From assembly GCA_937915375.1 (NCBI GenBank), contig CALDMO010000002.1:1-64000 (forward strand): DNA of 64,000 nucleotides. Direction: 5' to 3'. The notes beneath the pieces are model-generated. The model saw nothing but the letters and a program-made list of their open reading frames with translations. It had not been told where the DNA came from and ran no database searches. Within the stretch, counting starts at the first letter, position 1. Every line of letters starts with the position of its first letter. The position numbers and the translations under genes are program-made. The DNA is from an uncultured Marvinbryantia sp. (GTDB lineage: Bacteria > Bacillota > Clostridia > Lachnospirales > Lachnospiraceae). Below are positions 17,098-25,662 of this stretch, in pieces.

Positions 17098-18240
17098 TTA
17101 TTTATGATTTTCTAAAAAATGTTGGATATAGGGAAGAGCCGCCCCAATAGTTATGTTGTGCTTTGGCATTTTACTGATTTGAATAAAATCAGATTCCTCT
17201 GGAAAAGGCGTGATTTTTTTGATTTCTTCGTAAAGAAAAGTCAAATCTGTTTCTGTCAAATAAGGAACAAGATATCCGCCGAGGATGAAGGTTTTATCAT
17301 ATATTAAATGAAGAAGATTGATTGCTTTCGCTAAATGTTTTAAAAAATTTTGCCATCTGTTATTATATGGAGAGATATTTGCTCTTACCATTTCAAAAAA
17401 GATGTTTATATCTTCATCAGGCTCTAAAAGTGAATTCAAAGAACAGAAAGTTTCCATGCAGCCTTTTTTCCCGCAATAACATAATTTGCCATTTGGATTC
17501 ATCTCGATATGTTCTACAGTGGCGCTATGTCCATGATTCCCTCGTATTATTTTTCTGTTTACAATTATCGATGCGCCAAGATGTTTGCTGATTGAAAGAT
17601 AAAAGGCATCTGCTAAATCTGGCGATGCCCATAATTCCGCAATAGCGGCACTGTCAGCATCGTGAATAAAACTGCAGGGATAGGGAAGATATTTGGTGAA
17701 AGCATTTATAGAAAGCCCTGTACAATCAAGTATCTTTCCATATAAAACAGTTTGAGAATCGGGAGAAATTAATCCTTGCATTGCAAATCCGATCCCGAGC
17801 ACCTGTTCATCCTTAATGCGCAGAGAATCTTTGAATGTCAGAATTATTTTACAGACATTTTCAAAGTAAGCTTCGGCGTTTTTATAAGGTATTTCGTGTA
17901 CCAAACGTTTTATAGATTCCCCGTACAAGTTTATGGCAATTATTTTGATTTCCTTTTTTAGAATTTCTACTCCTATACTGACTTTATAGTCTTCCACAAT
18001 TTTATAAGCGGAAGCTTTTCTTCCTACAAATTCTGTATCAATTTGTCCATCTTTTATTATCATGCCGTCTTCTTCTAATTCTGTTAATTTTGTGGTGACT
18101 GTAGGACGGCTTAAATGTAAGTCATAGGCGATATCCATTTGTGAAACATTTTTCTTGTTGTAAATATATTGATAGATTAAATTCCGGTTATTAATTTTGA
18201 TTTGTTTTGGTGTAATGCTTTTTTCTATCATTAGTATCAC
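17098..18240 (-). CDS. ROK family transcriptional regulator
   Basis: 380 aa. An N-terminal winged helix (residues ~15-75, with VSQMDIAYDLHLSRPTVTTKL as the DNA-reading part) is followed by a ROK sugar-kinase-like domain with the zinc motif CYCGKKGCMETFCS near residue 255. These XylR/NagC-type proteins usually repress a sugar pathway until the inducer binds. It is divergent from the dehydrogenase at 18447, whose promoter holds an ACTAAT/ATTAGT palindrome, a good candidate for its site. The start could also be the ATG three codons later. Composition is AT-richer than the surrounding genes. Confidence 0.87.
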   Translation of the reverse strand: MILMIEKSITPKQIKINNRNLIYQYIYNKKNVSQMDIAYDLHLSRPTVTTKLTELEEDGMIIKDGQIDTEFVGRKASAYKIVEDYKVSIGVEILKKEIKIIAINLYGESIKRLVHEIPYKNAEAYFENVCKIILTFKDSLRIKDEQVLGIGFAMQGLISPDSQTVLYGKILDCTGLSINAFTKYLPYPCSFIHDADSAAIAELWASPDLADAFYLSISKHLGASIIVNRKIIRGNHGHSATVEHIEMNPNGKLCYCGKKGCMETFCSLNSLLEPDEDINIFFEMVRANISPYNNRWQNFLKHLAKAINLLHLIYDKTFILGGYLVPYLTETDLTFLYEEIKKITPFPEESDFIQISKMPKHNITIGAALPYIQHFLENHK

Positions 18241-18360
18241 TCATTTCGTAAATTTATTTTATAAAATATAATTTCTAATTAATTATAACAAGAAAAATAC
18301 AATCTAACTATTGAGCAAAATGAATAATAAATATAGAAATAGATTGTAAAAGATTACGGA

Positions 18361-18389
18361 TTGACTAATTATTAGTTATGACATATTAT
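18361..18389 (+). promoter_or_regulatory. Promoter of the dehydrogenase gene with embedded palindrome
   Basis: TTGACT (18361-18366), a 17-base spacer and TATTAT (18384-18389). The palindrome ACTAAT-T-ATTAGT at 18364-18376 overlaps the -35 and spacer, where a repressor would block polymerase; the divergent ROK regulator is the obvious candidate. An extended -10 (TGT TATAAT) for the regulator lies on the other strand at 18282-18287. Confidence 0.65.
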
Positions 18390-18446
18390 GTAATTATAAT
18401 TTGATAAATGACTTTACAAAATAAACGCAATGAAAGGAGAACGGTT

Positions 18447-19223
18447 ATGGGAATTATTGAAAAAATGAGATTGGATGGAAAAAAGGGGTTTGTAACCGGT
18501 GCGGCAAGAGGAATCGGAAAATGTACGGCAACGGCATTTGCAGAAGCCGGCGCGGATGTAGCCATTGTTGATCTGGACTTTGAAGAAGCACAGAAAACAG
18601 CGAAAGAAATAGAAGGAAAGACAGGAAGAAAGGTAATTGCAATTAAGACTGATTGTACCAATAAAGAACAAGTAGATGCCATGGTAGAGCAGGTTGTAAA
18701 GGAATTAGGCGGATTGGATTTTTGTCATAATAATGCAGGAATCTGTATCAATGCTCCGGCAGAAGAAATGACATACGAGCAGTGGAAAAAAGTGCTTGAT
18801 ATTAATTTGAACGGAATATTTTTAACTGACATAGCTGCGGGAAAATATATGCTGACCCATGGAGGCGGCTCTATTATCAATACGGCGTCTATGTCGGCGC
18901 ATATTGTAAATGTACCCCAACCGCAGTGCGCATATAACGCATCGAAGGCGGGCGTGATCCAGTTGACAAAATCATTGGCGATTGAATGGGCGAAAAGAGG
19001 AGTTAGAGTAAATAGTATCAGTCCGGGATATATCGGAACAGAATTGACATTAAATTCACCTACATTGATTCCGCTTATCGAAAAATGGAATGAAATGGCT
19101 CCGATGGGAAGAATGGGAAAGCCAGAAGAATTAGAAGCTATTTGTGTATATCTTGCGGGAGATACAAGCAGCTTTACAACAGGTTCTGATTTTGTTATTG
19201 ATGGTGCATTTACTTGTTTCTGA
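18447..19223 (+). CDS. Short-chain dehydrogenase/reductase
   Basis: 258 aa classical SDR with a Rossmann fold: cofactor motif GFVTGAARGIGK at residues ~12-23, DLDF after beta-2 (an acidic residue there favours NAD), NNAG near residue 93, catalytic Ser in INTASMSAH and YNASKAG (Tyr-Lys). The ending DFVIDGAFTCF is typical of polyol or sugar dehydrogenases. I chose the ATG at 18447 with AAAGGAG upstream. Substrate is unknown; a sugar or polyol is suggested by the divergent ROK regulator. Confidence 0.87.
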   Translation: MGIIEKMRLDGKKGFVTGAARGIGKCTATAFAEAGADVAIVDLDFEEAQKTAKEIEGKTGRKVIAIKTDCTNKEQVDAMVEQVVKELGGLDFCHNNAGICINAPAEEMTYEQWKKVLDINLNGIFLTDIAAGKYMLTHGGGSIINTASMSAHIVNVPQPQCAYNASKAGVIQLTKSLAIEWAKRGVRVNSISPGYIGTELTLNSPTLIPLIEKWNEMAPMGRMGKPEELEAICVYLAGDTSSFTTGSDFVIDGAFTCF

Positions 19224-19250
19224 TGAGGGAAACATTGCAGATAATCCTTT

Positions 19251-19279
19251 TTGAAAATATGAATGGTATGTGTTAGAAT
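19251..19279 (+). promoter_or_regulatory. Promoter of the FMN oxidoreductase gene
   Basis: TTGAAA (19251-19256), 17-base spacer, TAGAAT (19274-19279) preceded by TGT (extended -10). Confidence 0.7.
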
Positions 19280-19330
19280 ACAATAAAATGCGGATTTATA
19301 TTTTTAAAAATGTAAAAGGAGATCGGCTAT

Positions 19331-20215
19331 ATGGCAAATAGGGCAGATGCAAATCAGATTACAAGAGAATATTTTGATTCTTTACTGGTGGAAACACGAT
19401 ATATGGACGCAAAACTTCCGAGTACGAAAATGAGGCTTTGGGGAGAAGAATTTGAGACACCGATTATGACAGCAGCATTGTCACATCTTGGAAGTGTCTG
19501 TGAAAACGGGATGGCAAAGCTGGCGGAAGCGGCAAAAATGGCAGGAGCTGTTTACTGGTGTGGGATGGGTGATGAGTCTGAACTGGAGTCGATCACAGCG
19601 ACTGGGGCAAAGACAGTAAAGATTATCAAACCATATGAAAATAATGATGATATTTTTCGTAAAATAGAACATGCGGTAAAGGCCGGCGTGTTCGCGGTCG
19701 GTATGGATATTGATCATTCCTTTAATGGAAGCGGCGGTTATGACTGTGTGCTGGGCTATAAGATGAGAGCGAAAAGTACGCAGGAAATCAGAGCGTTTGT
19801 GGAAGCGTCACCGGTTCCGTTTGTTGTAAAAGGAGTACTGAGTGTACAGGATGCCCGCAAGTGTATGGAAGCGGGTGTCAGCGGTATTGTTGTTTCTCAT
19901 CACCACGGGATCATGGATTACTCAATACCGCCGCTGATGGCATTAGAAAAAATTGTCAAAGCAGTGGACGGCCGGATGGAAATCTTTGTAGACTGCGGCA
20001 TAGAAAGCGGAATGGATGCTTTTAAAGCGCTTGCGCTTGGCGCGAAAGCAGTTTCCGTTGGACGCGATTTGATGAAACCGTTAAAGGACGGAAGTGAAAG
20101 CGCGGCAATGCGGATTCGTGAATTAAATGGACAGTTAGCTTCTGTGATGGCAAGAACCTGTGCAGAGACATTAGGGGATATTGATTCCACGGTGATCTGG
20201 CGCAGAAATTTTTAA
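19331..20215 (+). CDS. FMN-dependent alpha-hydroxy-acid oxidase-like protein
   Basis: 294 aa TIM-barrel flavoprotein of the lactate/glycolate oxidase family, slightly short. ETPIMTAALSHLG, FVVKGVLSVQDARKCMEAG, DCGIESGMDAFKALALGAKAVSVGRDL (FMN phosphate site) are recognisable. The usual catalytic SNHGGR motif reads SHHHGIMDY: the catalytic His is kept but the Arg that binds the substrate carboxylate is replaced by Ile. The substrate is therefore probably not an ordinary 2-hydroxy acid. It has its own promoter and AAAGGAG site downstream of the SDR gene. The family is clear, the reaction is not. Confidence 0.75.
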   Translation: MANRADANQITREYFDSLLVETRYMDAKLPSTKMRLWGEEFETPIMTAALSHLGSVCENGMAKLAEAAKMAGAVYWCGMGDESELESITATGAKTVKIIKPYENNDDIFRKIEHAVKAGVFAVGMDIDHSFNGSGGYDCVLGYKMRAKSTQEIRAFVEASPVPFVVKGVLSVQDARKCMEAGVSGIVVSHHHGIMDYSIPPLMALEKIVKAVDGRMEIFVDCGIESGMDAFKALALGAKAVSVGRDLMKPLKDGSESAAMRIRELNGQLASVMARTCAETLGDIDSTVIWRRNF

Positions 20216-20261
20216 GCAGGCAAAGTTAAATTTCTACAGTGAAAACACAGGATATAAGATA

Positions 20262-20290
20262 TTGAAGAATCCAGCTGTTTGTGGTAGAAT
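20262..20290 (+). promoter_or_regulatory. Promoter of pfp
   Basis: TTGAAG (20262-20267), 17-base spacer, TAGAAT (20285-20290) with TGG in front (extended -10). Confidence 0.7.
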
Positions 20291-20343
20291 GATAACTGTA
20301 TTAGACTGGTTAGAAATAAAAATGAAGATAAAGGAGAATGACT

Positions 20344-22011
20344 ATGAAGATTTCACCATTGCAGAAGGCAAGATATGAGTATGTTCCGAAGCTTCCGGGA
20401 ATGCTCAGAAACGGTATCGCAGAGATCTGTGTAAAAGAAGGCGCTGCAACACAGAGTGTTGCAGATCAGGAAAAGATTGCAGAACTTTTCCCGAATACTT
20501 ACGGAAAACCGGAAATTACATTTGAGAAAGGTCAGAATACATCTGTACAGAAGAAACAGATTGTCGGCGTGATCCTTTCTGGTGGACAGGCTCCGGGCGG
20601 ACATAATGTAGTAAGCGGTCTGTATGATGCGCTGAAAGCAACCAATAAAGAGAATGTGCTTCTTGGCTTTAAAGGCGGTCCGAGCGGACTTCTGGAAGAC
20701 AACTTTATTGAAATGACAGACGAGTATATTGACAAATTCAGAAATACAGGCGGATTTGATATCATTGGATCCGGCAGAACAAAACTGGAAACACAGGAAC
20801 AGTTTGCAGTTGCGGCAGAAGTTTGTAAAAAACATGGTATCACAGCTATCGTTATTATCGGTGGAGATGATTCCAATACAAATGCCTGCACACTGGCTGA
20901 ATATATGGCGGCTCACAACACAGGCGTTCAGGTAATCGGCTGCCCGAAGACCATCGACGGCGACCTGAAGAATGAAGACATTGAATGTTCTTTTGGTTTC
21001 GATACAGCAACCAAGACTTACAGTGAGCTGATCGGAAATATCGAAAGAGATGCAAATTCCGCGAAAAAATACTGGCATTTCATTAAAGTAATGGGACGTT
21101 CTGCTTCTCATGTAGCGTTGGAGTGTGCGCTGGAAACACAGCCGAATATCTGTCTGATCGGTGAAGAAGTGGCAGCAAAGAAAATGTCTCTGTCTGAAAT
21201 CGCAGATTATATCGCTGATTCCGTAGAAAAGAGAGCGGCGAACGGCAATAACTTTGGTGTTGCGATCATCCCGGAAGGTATCGTTGAATTTGTACCGGAA
21301 TTCTCTACTTTGATCGCTGAAATCAACGAACTTCTTGCAGGAAGCAAGACAGAAGCATTTAATGCGCTTCCGTCCTGGGATGCAAAATATGAATTCATCA
21401 AAGAAGGACTTACCAAAGAGTCTATGGCGGTATTTGAAATTCTTCCGCAGGGAATCCAGCAGCAGCTTTTCCTGGAAAGAGACCCGCATGGAAATGTTCA
21501 GGTATCTCTGATCGAATCTGAAAAATTATTCTCTGCATTGGTTGCAGATAAACTGGCTCAGAGAAAAGCTGCCGGCACATACAAAGGAAAATTCGGCGTA
21601 CAGCATCACTTCTTCGGTTACGAAGGAAGATGTGCATTCCCGTCCAACTTTGACGCAGACTACTGCTATTCTCTTGGATACAATGCATTTATGCTGATCC
21701 AGTATGGCTTTAACGGATATCTTTCCAAAGTTTCCAACCTGTCCAAACCGGCAGAAGAGTGGGTTGCAGGTGGTATGCCGATCACCAAGATGATGAACAT
21801 GGAAAGAAGAAACGGAGAAGACAAACCGGTTATCAGAAAAGCGCTGACAGAGCTTGACGGCGCTCCGTTTAAATATTTTGCAGCACACAGAGATGAATGG
21901 GCAGTAGAAACCGCATTCCTGTTCCCGGGCGCGATCCAGTATTACGGACCGGCTTCTGTATGCGATCTTACAACCAGAACACTTGCACTGGAAAAAGGCG
22001 AAGAAATCTAA
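20344..22011 (+). CDS. pfp: Diphosphate--fructose-6-phosphate 1-phosphotransferase
   Basis: 555 aa PPi-dependent phosphofructokinase of the long (plant-beta-like) clade, reversible entry step of glycolysis. GVILSGGQAPGGHNV is the N-terminal loop; GGDDSNTNA carries the extra Asp that selects pyrophosphate over ATP (ATP enzymes have GGDGS); GCPKTIDGDLKN holds the Lys and catalytic Asp; KVMGRSASH binds fructose-6-phosphate. I chose the ATG at 20344, seven bases after AAGGAG, over the ATG at 20338, which is only one base from it. Monocistronic, with a promoter upstream and a terminator behind. Confidence 0.95.
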   Translation: MKISPLQKARYEYVPKLPGMLRNGIAEICVKEGAATQSVADQEKIAELFPNTYGKPEITFEKGQNTSVQKKQIVGVILSGGQAPGGHNVVSGLYDALKATNKENVLLGFKGGPSGLLEDNFIEMTDEYIDKFRNTGGFDIIGSGRTKLETQEQFAVAAEVCKKHGITAIVIIGGDDSNTNACTLAEYMAAHNTGVQVIGCPKTIDGDLKNEDIECSFGFDTATKTYSELIGNIERDANSAKKYWHFIKVMGRSASHVALECALETQPNICLIGEEVAAKKMSLSEIADYIADSVEKRAANGNNFGVAIIPEGIVEFVPEFSTLIAEINELLAGSKTEAFNALPSWDAKYEFIKEGLTKESMAVFEILPQGIQQQLFLERDPHGNVQVSLIESEKLFSALVADKLAQRKAAGTYKGKFGVQHHFFGYEGRCAFPSNFDADYCYSLGYNAFMLIQYGFNGYLSKVSNLSKPAEEWVAGGMPITKMMNMERRNGEDKPVIRKALTELDGAPFKYFAAHRDEWAVETAFLFPGAIQYYGPASVCDLTTRTLALEKGEEI

Positions 22012-22069
22012 GGATTTTGGAGAACGGTTCAACAAAGAAGGCTGAACCAGTAAGTGTGTGATATTTTGT

Positions 22070-22105
22070 GAGACATCGGAATTATATTCCGGTGTCTCTT
22101 TGTAT
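22070..22105 (+). terminator. Terminator after pfp
   Basis: GAGACATCGG (22070-22079) pairs with CCGGTGTCTC (22089-22098, one G-U), followed by a T-rich run. A second hairpin (GGTTCA/TGAACC) lies just upstream at 22026-22049. Confidence 0.75.
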
Positions 22106-22212
22106 TTTGGCGTAAATTCAATGAGTGCGCGACTCTTTCCTTGCACTGCGGCAGTATAGTGTGATACAATATTGTATTATGTTGAAAAGCAGGAAAGAGA
22201 AAGGAAGAGAAA

Positions 22213-23586
22213 GTGGAGTTAATAGCAAAGATCAATAGTATAGTAAATGAATTCGTCTGGGGTATTCCGGCGATGGTCTGCATTGTTGGTGTTGGTTTGT
22301 GGCTTACTTTTGGTACGTGGTTTCTGCAGTTCCGTAAGTTTGGTCACGCGATGAAAGCAACCATAGGACGAATGTTTCATAAAAAAGAGGCAGCGGATGG
22401 TTCCGTAACGCCGTTTCAGGCAGTTTGTACGGCGCTTGCGGCGACGGTCGGCACCGGAAATATTGCCGGTGTGGCCGGAGCGGTTGCAATCGGCGGACCG
22501 GGAGCGGTTTTTTGGATGTGGTGCAGCGCGCTGCTGGGGATGTGTACAAAGTTTGCGGAAGTAACCTTAGCGGTGCATTTCCGCGAGAAAAATAAAAATG
22601 GCGACTGGGTCGGCGGACCGATGTATTATATTAAGAACGGCCTGAAGAAAAACTGGCATTTTCTGGCATATCTCTATGCGGGACTTGGTGTTTTGACCGT
22701 ATTTGGTACCGGAAATGCCACACAGGTAAATGCGATCACGACGGCGGTTGATACTGCTTTGATAAATTATAATTTGATCTCTCCTGACGCGGTCGCGAAT
22801 CTGAATCTTGGCATCGGCATTTTTATAGCGGTTCTGGTTGGGCTTGTTTTGGTCGGCGGTGTAAAACGTATCGGTAACGTAACAGAAAAACTGGTTCCGT
22901 TTATGGCGCTGCTGTATGTGATTTTGGCGGCAGGTTTGATCGTATTGAGGATCGACCGTGTGCCGGAAGTATTTGCAAGTATTTTTGAAGGCGCGTTTAA
23001 TCCGAAGGCTGTAACCGGCGGCGTAGTAGGAAGCATGTTTATCAGTATGAAGAACGGTGTTTCCCGCGGTATTTTTTCAAATGAGGCAGGTCTTGGTACC
23101 GGTTCGATCGCCCATGCCGCTTCAGATATAAAAAATCCGGTGCAGCAGGGTTATTTCGGTATTTTTGAAGTATTTACCGATACGATTGTCATCTGTACGC
23201 TGACAGCGCTGGCAGTTTTAATCGGCAATGAGAGCATTACATATGGCGCAGCGGCAGGCGCAGAACTGACGATTAAAGGATTTACGAATGTTTACGGCGG
23301 TTGGGTATCGATTTTGACAGCTGTGGCGATGTGCAGTTTTGCTTTTTCTACGATTATTGGATGGGGACTGTACGGAACCAGATGTATGGAGTTTCTTTTC
23401 GGAACAAAAGTAAACAAGCCGTTTATGCTAGTGTATGCATTGGTGGCGATTGTCGGCTCAACGTTGGAAATTGGGCTTTTGTGGAGTCTTGCGGAAACGT
23501 TTAACGGTATGATGGTGATCCCGAACTTGATTGCGTTGTTCCTGCTTTCTGGAACATTGTTTAAAATTGTAAAAGAAAAGGTATAA
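22213..23586 (+). CDS. Sodium:alanine/amino-acid symporter (AGCS family), second copy
   Basis: 457 aa AGCS carrier with the family motifs ALAATVGTGNIAGVAGAVAIGG near residue 75, WVGGPMYYIKNGL near 135 and GIFSNEAGLGTGSIAHAA near 295. It starts with GTG at 22213, preceded by AGGAAGAG. It is not a recent duplicate of the gene at 10683: lengths, termini and most loop sequences differ. Likely imports alanine or glycine with sodium. A hairpin without T-run follows, then the nucleotidyltransferase gene. Confidence 0.92.
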   Translation: MELIAKINSIVNEFVWGIPAMVCIVGVGLWLTFGTWFLQFRKFGHAMKATIGRMFHKKEAADGSVTPFQAVCTALAATVGTGNIAGVAGAVAIGGPGAVFWMWCSALLGMCTKFAEVTLAVHFREKNKNGDWVGGPMYYIKNGLKKNWHFLAYLYAGLGVLTVFGTGNATQVNAITTAVDTALINYNLISPDAVANLNLGIGIFIAVLVGLVLVGGVKRIGNVTEKLVPFMALLYVILAAGLIVLRIDRVPEVFASIFEGAFNPKAVTGGVVGSMFISMKNGVSRGIFSNEAGLGTGSIAHAASDIKNPVQQGYFGIFEVFTDTIVICTLTALAVLIGNESITYGAAAGAELTIKGFTNVYGGWVSILTAVAMCSFAFSTIIGWGLYGTRCMEFLFGTKVNKPFMLVYALVAIVGSTLEIGLLWSLAETFNGMMVIPNLIALFLLSGTLFKIVKEKV

Positions 23587-23598
23587 AAATAAAAATCA

Positions 23599-23631
23599 GG
23601 GGGTGGAATGGGATTCTGTCATTCCACCCTC
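23599..23631 (+). other. Intergenic RNA hairpin
   Basis: GGGTGGAATG (23601-23610) pairs with CATTCCACCC (23620-23629). It has no T-run on the plus strand, so it is more likely an mRNA-stabilising or processing hairpin between the carrier and the nucleotidyltransferase than a terminator. Confidence 0.5.
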
Positions 23632-23658
23632 GGAACAAATATAAAGGAGAAATCAGAT

Positions 23659-24597
23659 ATGAAAAAACCAGTATTAGCAGTTATGGCAGCAGGCATGGGC
23701 AGTCGTTATGGCGGTCTGAAACAGATCGATCCGGTGGACGCGCAGGGACATATCATCATGGATTTTTCGATTTTTGACGCAGCGCGCGCAGGTTTTGAAA
23801 AAGTAGTGTTTATTATTAAAAAAGAAAATGAAGCAGATTTTCGTGCGGCGATCGGTGACCGTCTGAGTAATTTTATGGAGGTTTCCTATGTATATCAGGA
23901 TCTGAATAATATTCCGGAGGGTTATACAGTGCCGGAAGGACGTGTAAAACCATGGGGAACGGGACATGCGGTATTGAGCTGCATAAATGAAATTGACGGT
24001 CCGTTTGCGGTGATTAATGCGGATGATTATTATGGAAGCCATGCATTTAAAATGGCGTATGATTTTCTGACAAGTGAGAGTGATGACGCGGACAAGTATC
24101 ATTATATGATGGTGGGATATCGTCTGGAAAATACGTTAACGGATAATGGACATGTGGCGCGCGGCATTTGCGTGATGGATGAAAATGGCTATCTGCAGAC
24201 GATCAATGAGCGTACACATATTGAGAAGAGAGGCGCAGGCGCTGCTTACACCGAGGATGACGGTGCAACCTGGACAAAGCTTTCTCTGGATGATACTGTT
24301 TCTATGAATATGTGGGGATTTTCCGCAAGTCTGTTAAAAGAACTTCGTGATCGTTTTGCAGCATTTTTGGATGAAAATCTGGAAAAGAATCCGCTTAAAT
24401 GCGAGTATTTCCTGCCGTTTGTGGTAGACGAACTGTTAGGCGAGGGAAAAGCAGATGTAAAGGTGCTGAAATCCATGGATAAATGGTATGGAGTGACTTA
24501 CAAGGAAGATAAACCGGTCGTTGTGGCGGCAATTCAGAAATTGAAAGACGATGGGCTTTATCCGCAGCATCTGTGGGAGGAAACCCACGAAAATTAG
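23659..24597 (+). CDS. NTP-transferase family sugar nucleotidyltransferase
   Basis: 312 aa GT-A type nucleotidyltransferase. The N-terminal LAVMAAGMGSRYGGLKQIDPV is the nucleotide-binding signature, FAVINADDYYG contains the metal-binding Asp, and GTGHAVL matches substrate-binding positions of the glucose-1-phosphate thymidylyl/uridylyl family. It probably makes an NDP-sugar for cell-surface glycan, but base and sugar cannot be told. I chose the ATG at 23659 after AAAGGAG. No glycan genes adjoin it. Confidence 0.85.
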   Translation: MKKPVLAVMAAGMGSRYGGLKQIDPVDAQGHIIMDFSIFDAARAGFEKVVFIIKKENEADFRAAIGDRLSNFMEVSYVYQDLNNIPEGYTVPEGRVKPWGTGHAVLSCINEIDGPFAVINADDYYGSHAFKMAYDFLTSESDDADKYHYMMVGYRLENTLTDNGHVARGICVMDENGYLQTINERTHIEKRGAGAAYTEDDGATWTKLSLDDTVSMNMWGFSASLLKELRDRFAAFLDENLEKNPLKCEYFLPFVVDELLGEGKADVKVLKSMDKWYGVTYKEDKPVVVAAIQKLKDDGLYPQHLWEETHEN

Positions 24598-24673
24598 GCT
24601 TTAGGATGTTTTGACGGATGCTCTATAAACAGAGACTAATTTGAGAGAAAACACAACAGATTGTTATTTTAAT

Positions 24674-24703
24674 GCTGGCAGGAAGCATTTTGCTCCTGCC
24701 GGC
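24674..24703 (-). terminator. Hairpin behind the AraC-type pseudogene
   Basis: GCTGGCAGGA pairs with TCCTGCCGGC across GCATTTTGC-like loop sequence. Read leftward it is followed by an AT-rich tract, consistent with a weak terminator. The 24598-24726 gap holds nothing else I recognise. Confidence 0.5.
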
Positions 24704-24726
24704 GTATGAATATTGCAGCAGTAAAA

Positions 24727-25579
24727 TTATTTTTTTTCTACAGGGATCCAAATTTCACAAAAACAGTCAGAAGAATTTTCTTCCGGATAAAATTCGAAAT
24801 CAACATCATCCAGCATATTGTATTCTGAACCTGGTAAAAATTCTTTAAAAATCCTGTACCACGTTTTGCCAATACAATCGCCGTCTGTTCCGATACATTT
24901 AAATACGGCCCAAAGCGTAGGTGCAACTTCCCAAACGCAAAATCCTTCTGGAATACTTCCGCCGTCGTATACCATAGTTAAAGTGTGTTTCCTCCTGAGA
25001 GATAGGAGCACATATGCCATAGGTATCGTGAATTTTTGAATGTTTTCTCAATATTTCAAAGGTATTATCCGCGCCGCATTGCTTCCAGAAATCTGGTATT
25101 TCTGTATTTCCCGCTTCTGAAATCGACTCATTACGGAAAGCTTTTACTTTTGCCAATAACGGAAAGCTTTCTCTTTCTACAATTCTATAATCCATAGCCC
25201 TTCCTCCTTCTAAATGGATTTTTATTACGAGGCGGCTGAAGGATCGCAGTTTAGCTCCTGAACGCTTTGCCAGATTGGGTGTAATACCATGAAACCTTGT
25301 AAATGCTTTCGTAAAACTTTCGGGCGTTTCATAACCATACTTATAAGCAATGTCGATTACTTTTTTGTTTGACAGGATTAATTCCTGACCTGCCAGTGAA
25401 AGTCTGCGGCTGCGAATATATTCATTTGCCGTTATTCCGGTAACCATGCTGAAAAGTCTGTGAAAATGATAGTTTGACATATATAACTGCCGAGCGACAT
25501 CTTCGTAACTGATTTTATCCAACAAGTGGTTTTCCATATAATCGATTGCTTTTTGTATGCTTTGAATACAATCCATCAT
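24727..25579 (-). pseudogene. AraC-family regulator with effector-binding domain, frameshifted
   Basis: The N-terminal ~115 residues are an intact double-helix AraC DNA-binding domain (DVARQLYMSNYHFHRLFS, AYKYGYETPESFTKAF), followed by a GyrI-like effector-binding domain beginning near MDYRIVERESFPLL. The frame reads ETHFNYGI at ~24976 and then goes into nonsense, while the next frame continues the domain at once with YDGGSIPEGFCVWEV through to EIWIPVEKK at 24727. A loss of two bases (or gain of one) near 24965-24985 explains it. Either a recent pseudogene or a sequencing error. The DNA-binding part could still be made as a truncated 226 aa protein. Confidence 0.8.
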
Positions 25580-25662
25580 TGCTCATCTCTTTGCATTTAC
25601 AGTATAAGGAATTGCCGGAGTATTGTCCTGTCCGGGTTTGCGCGGTTTTGTCTGTTCTGTTT

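Noticed and set aside
20353..21489. Long minus-strand open frame of 378 codons opposite pfp
   Set aside because: It lies wholly antisense to a perfectly conserved phosphofructokinase, has a low-quality Cys/Phe-rich composition and no ribosome site. It is a shadow of codon bias.
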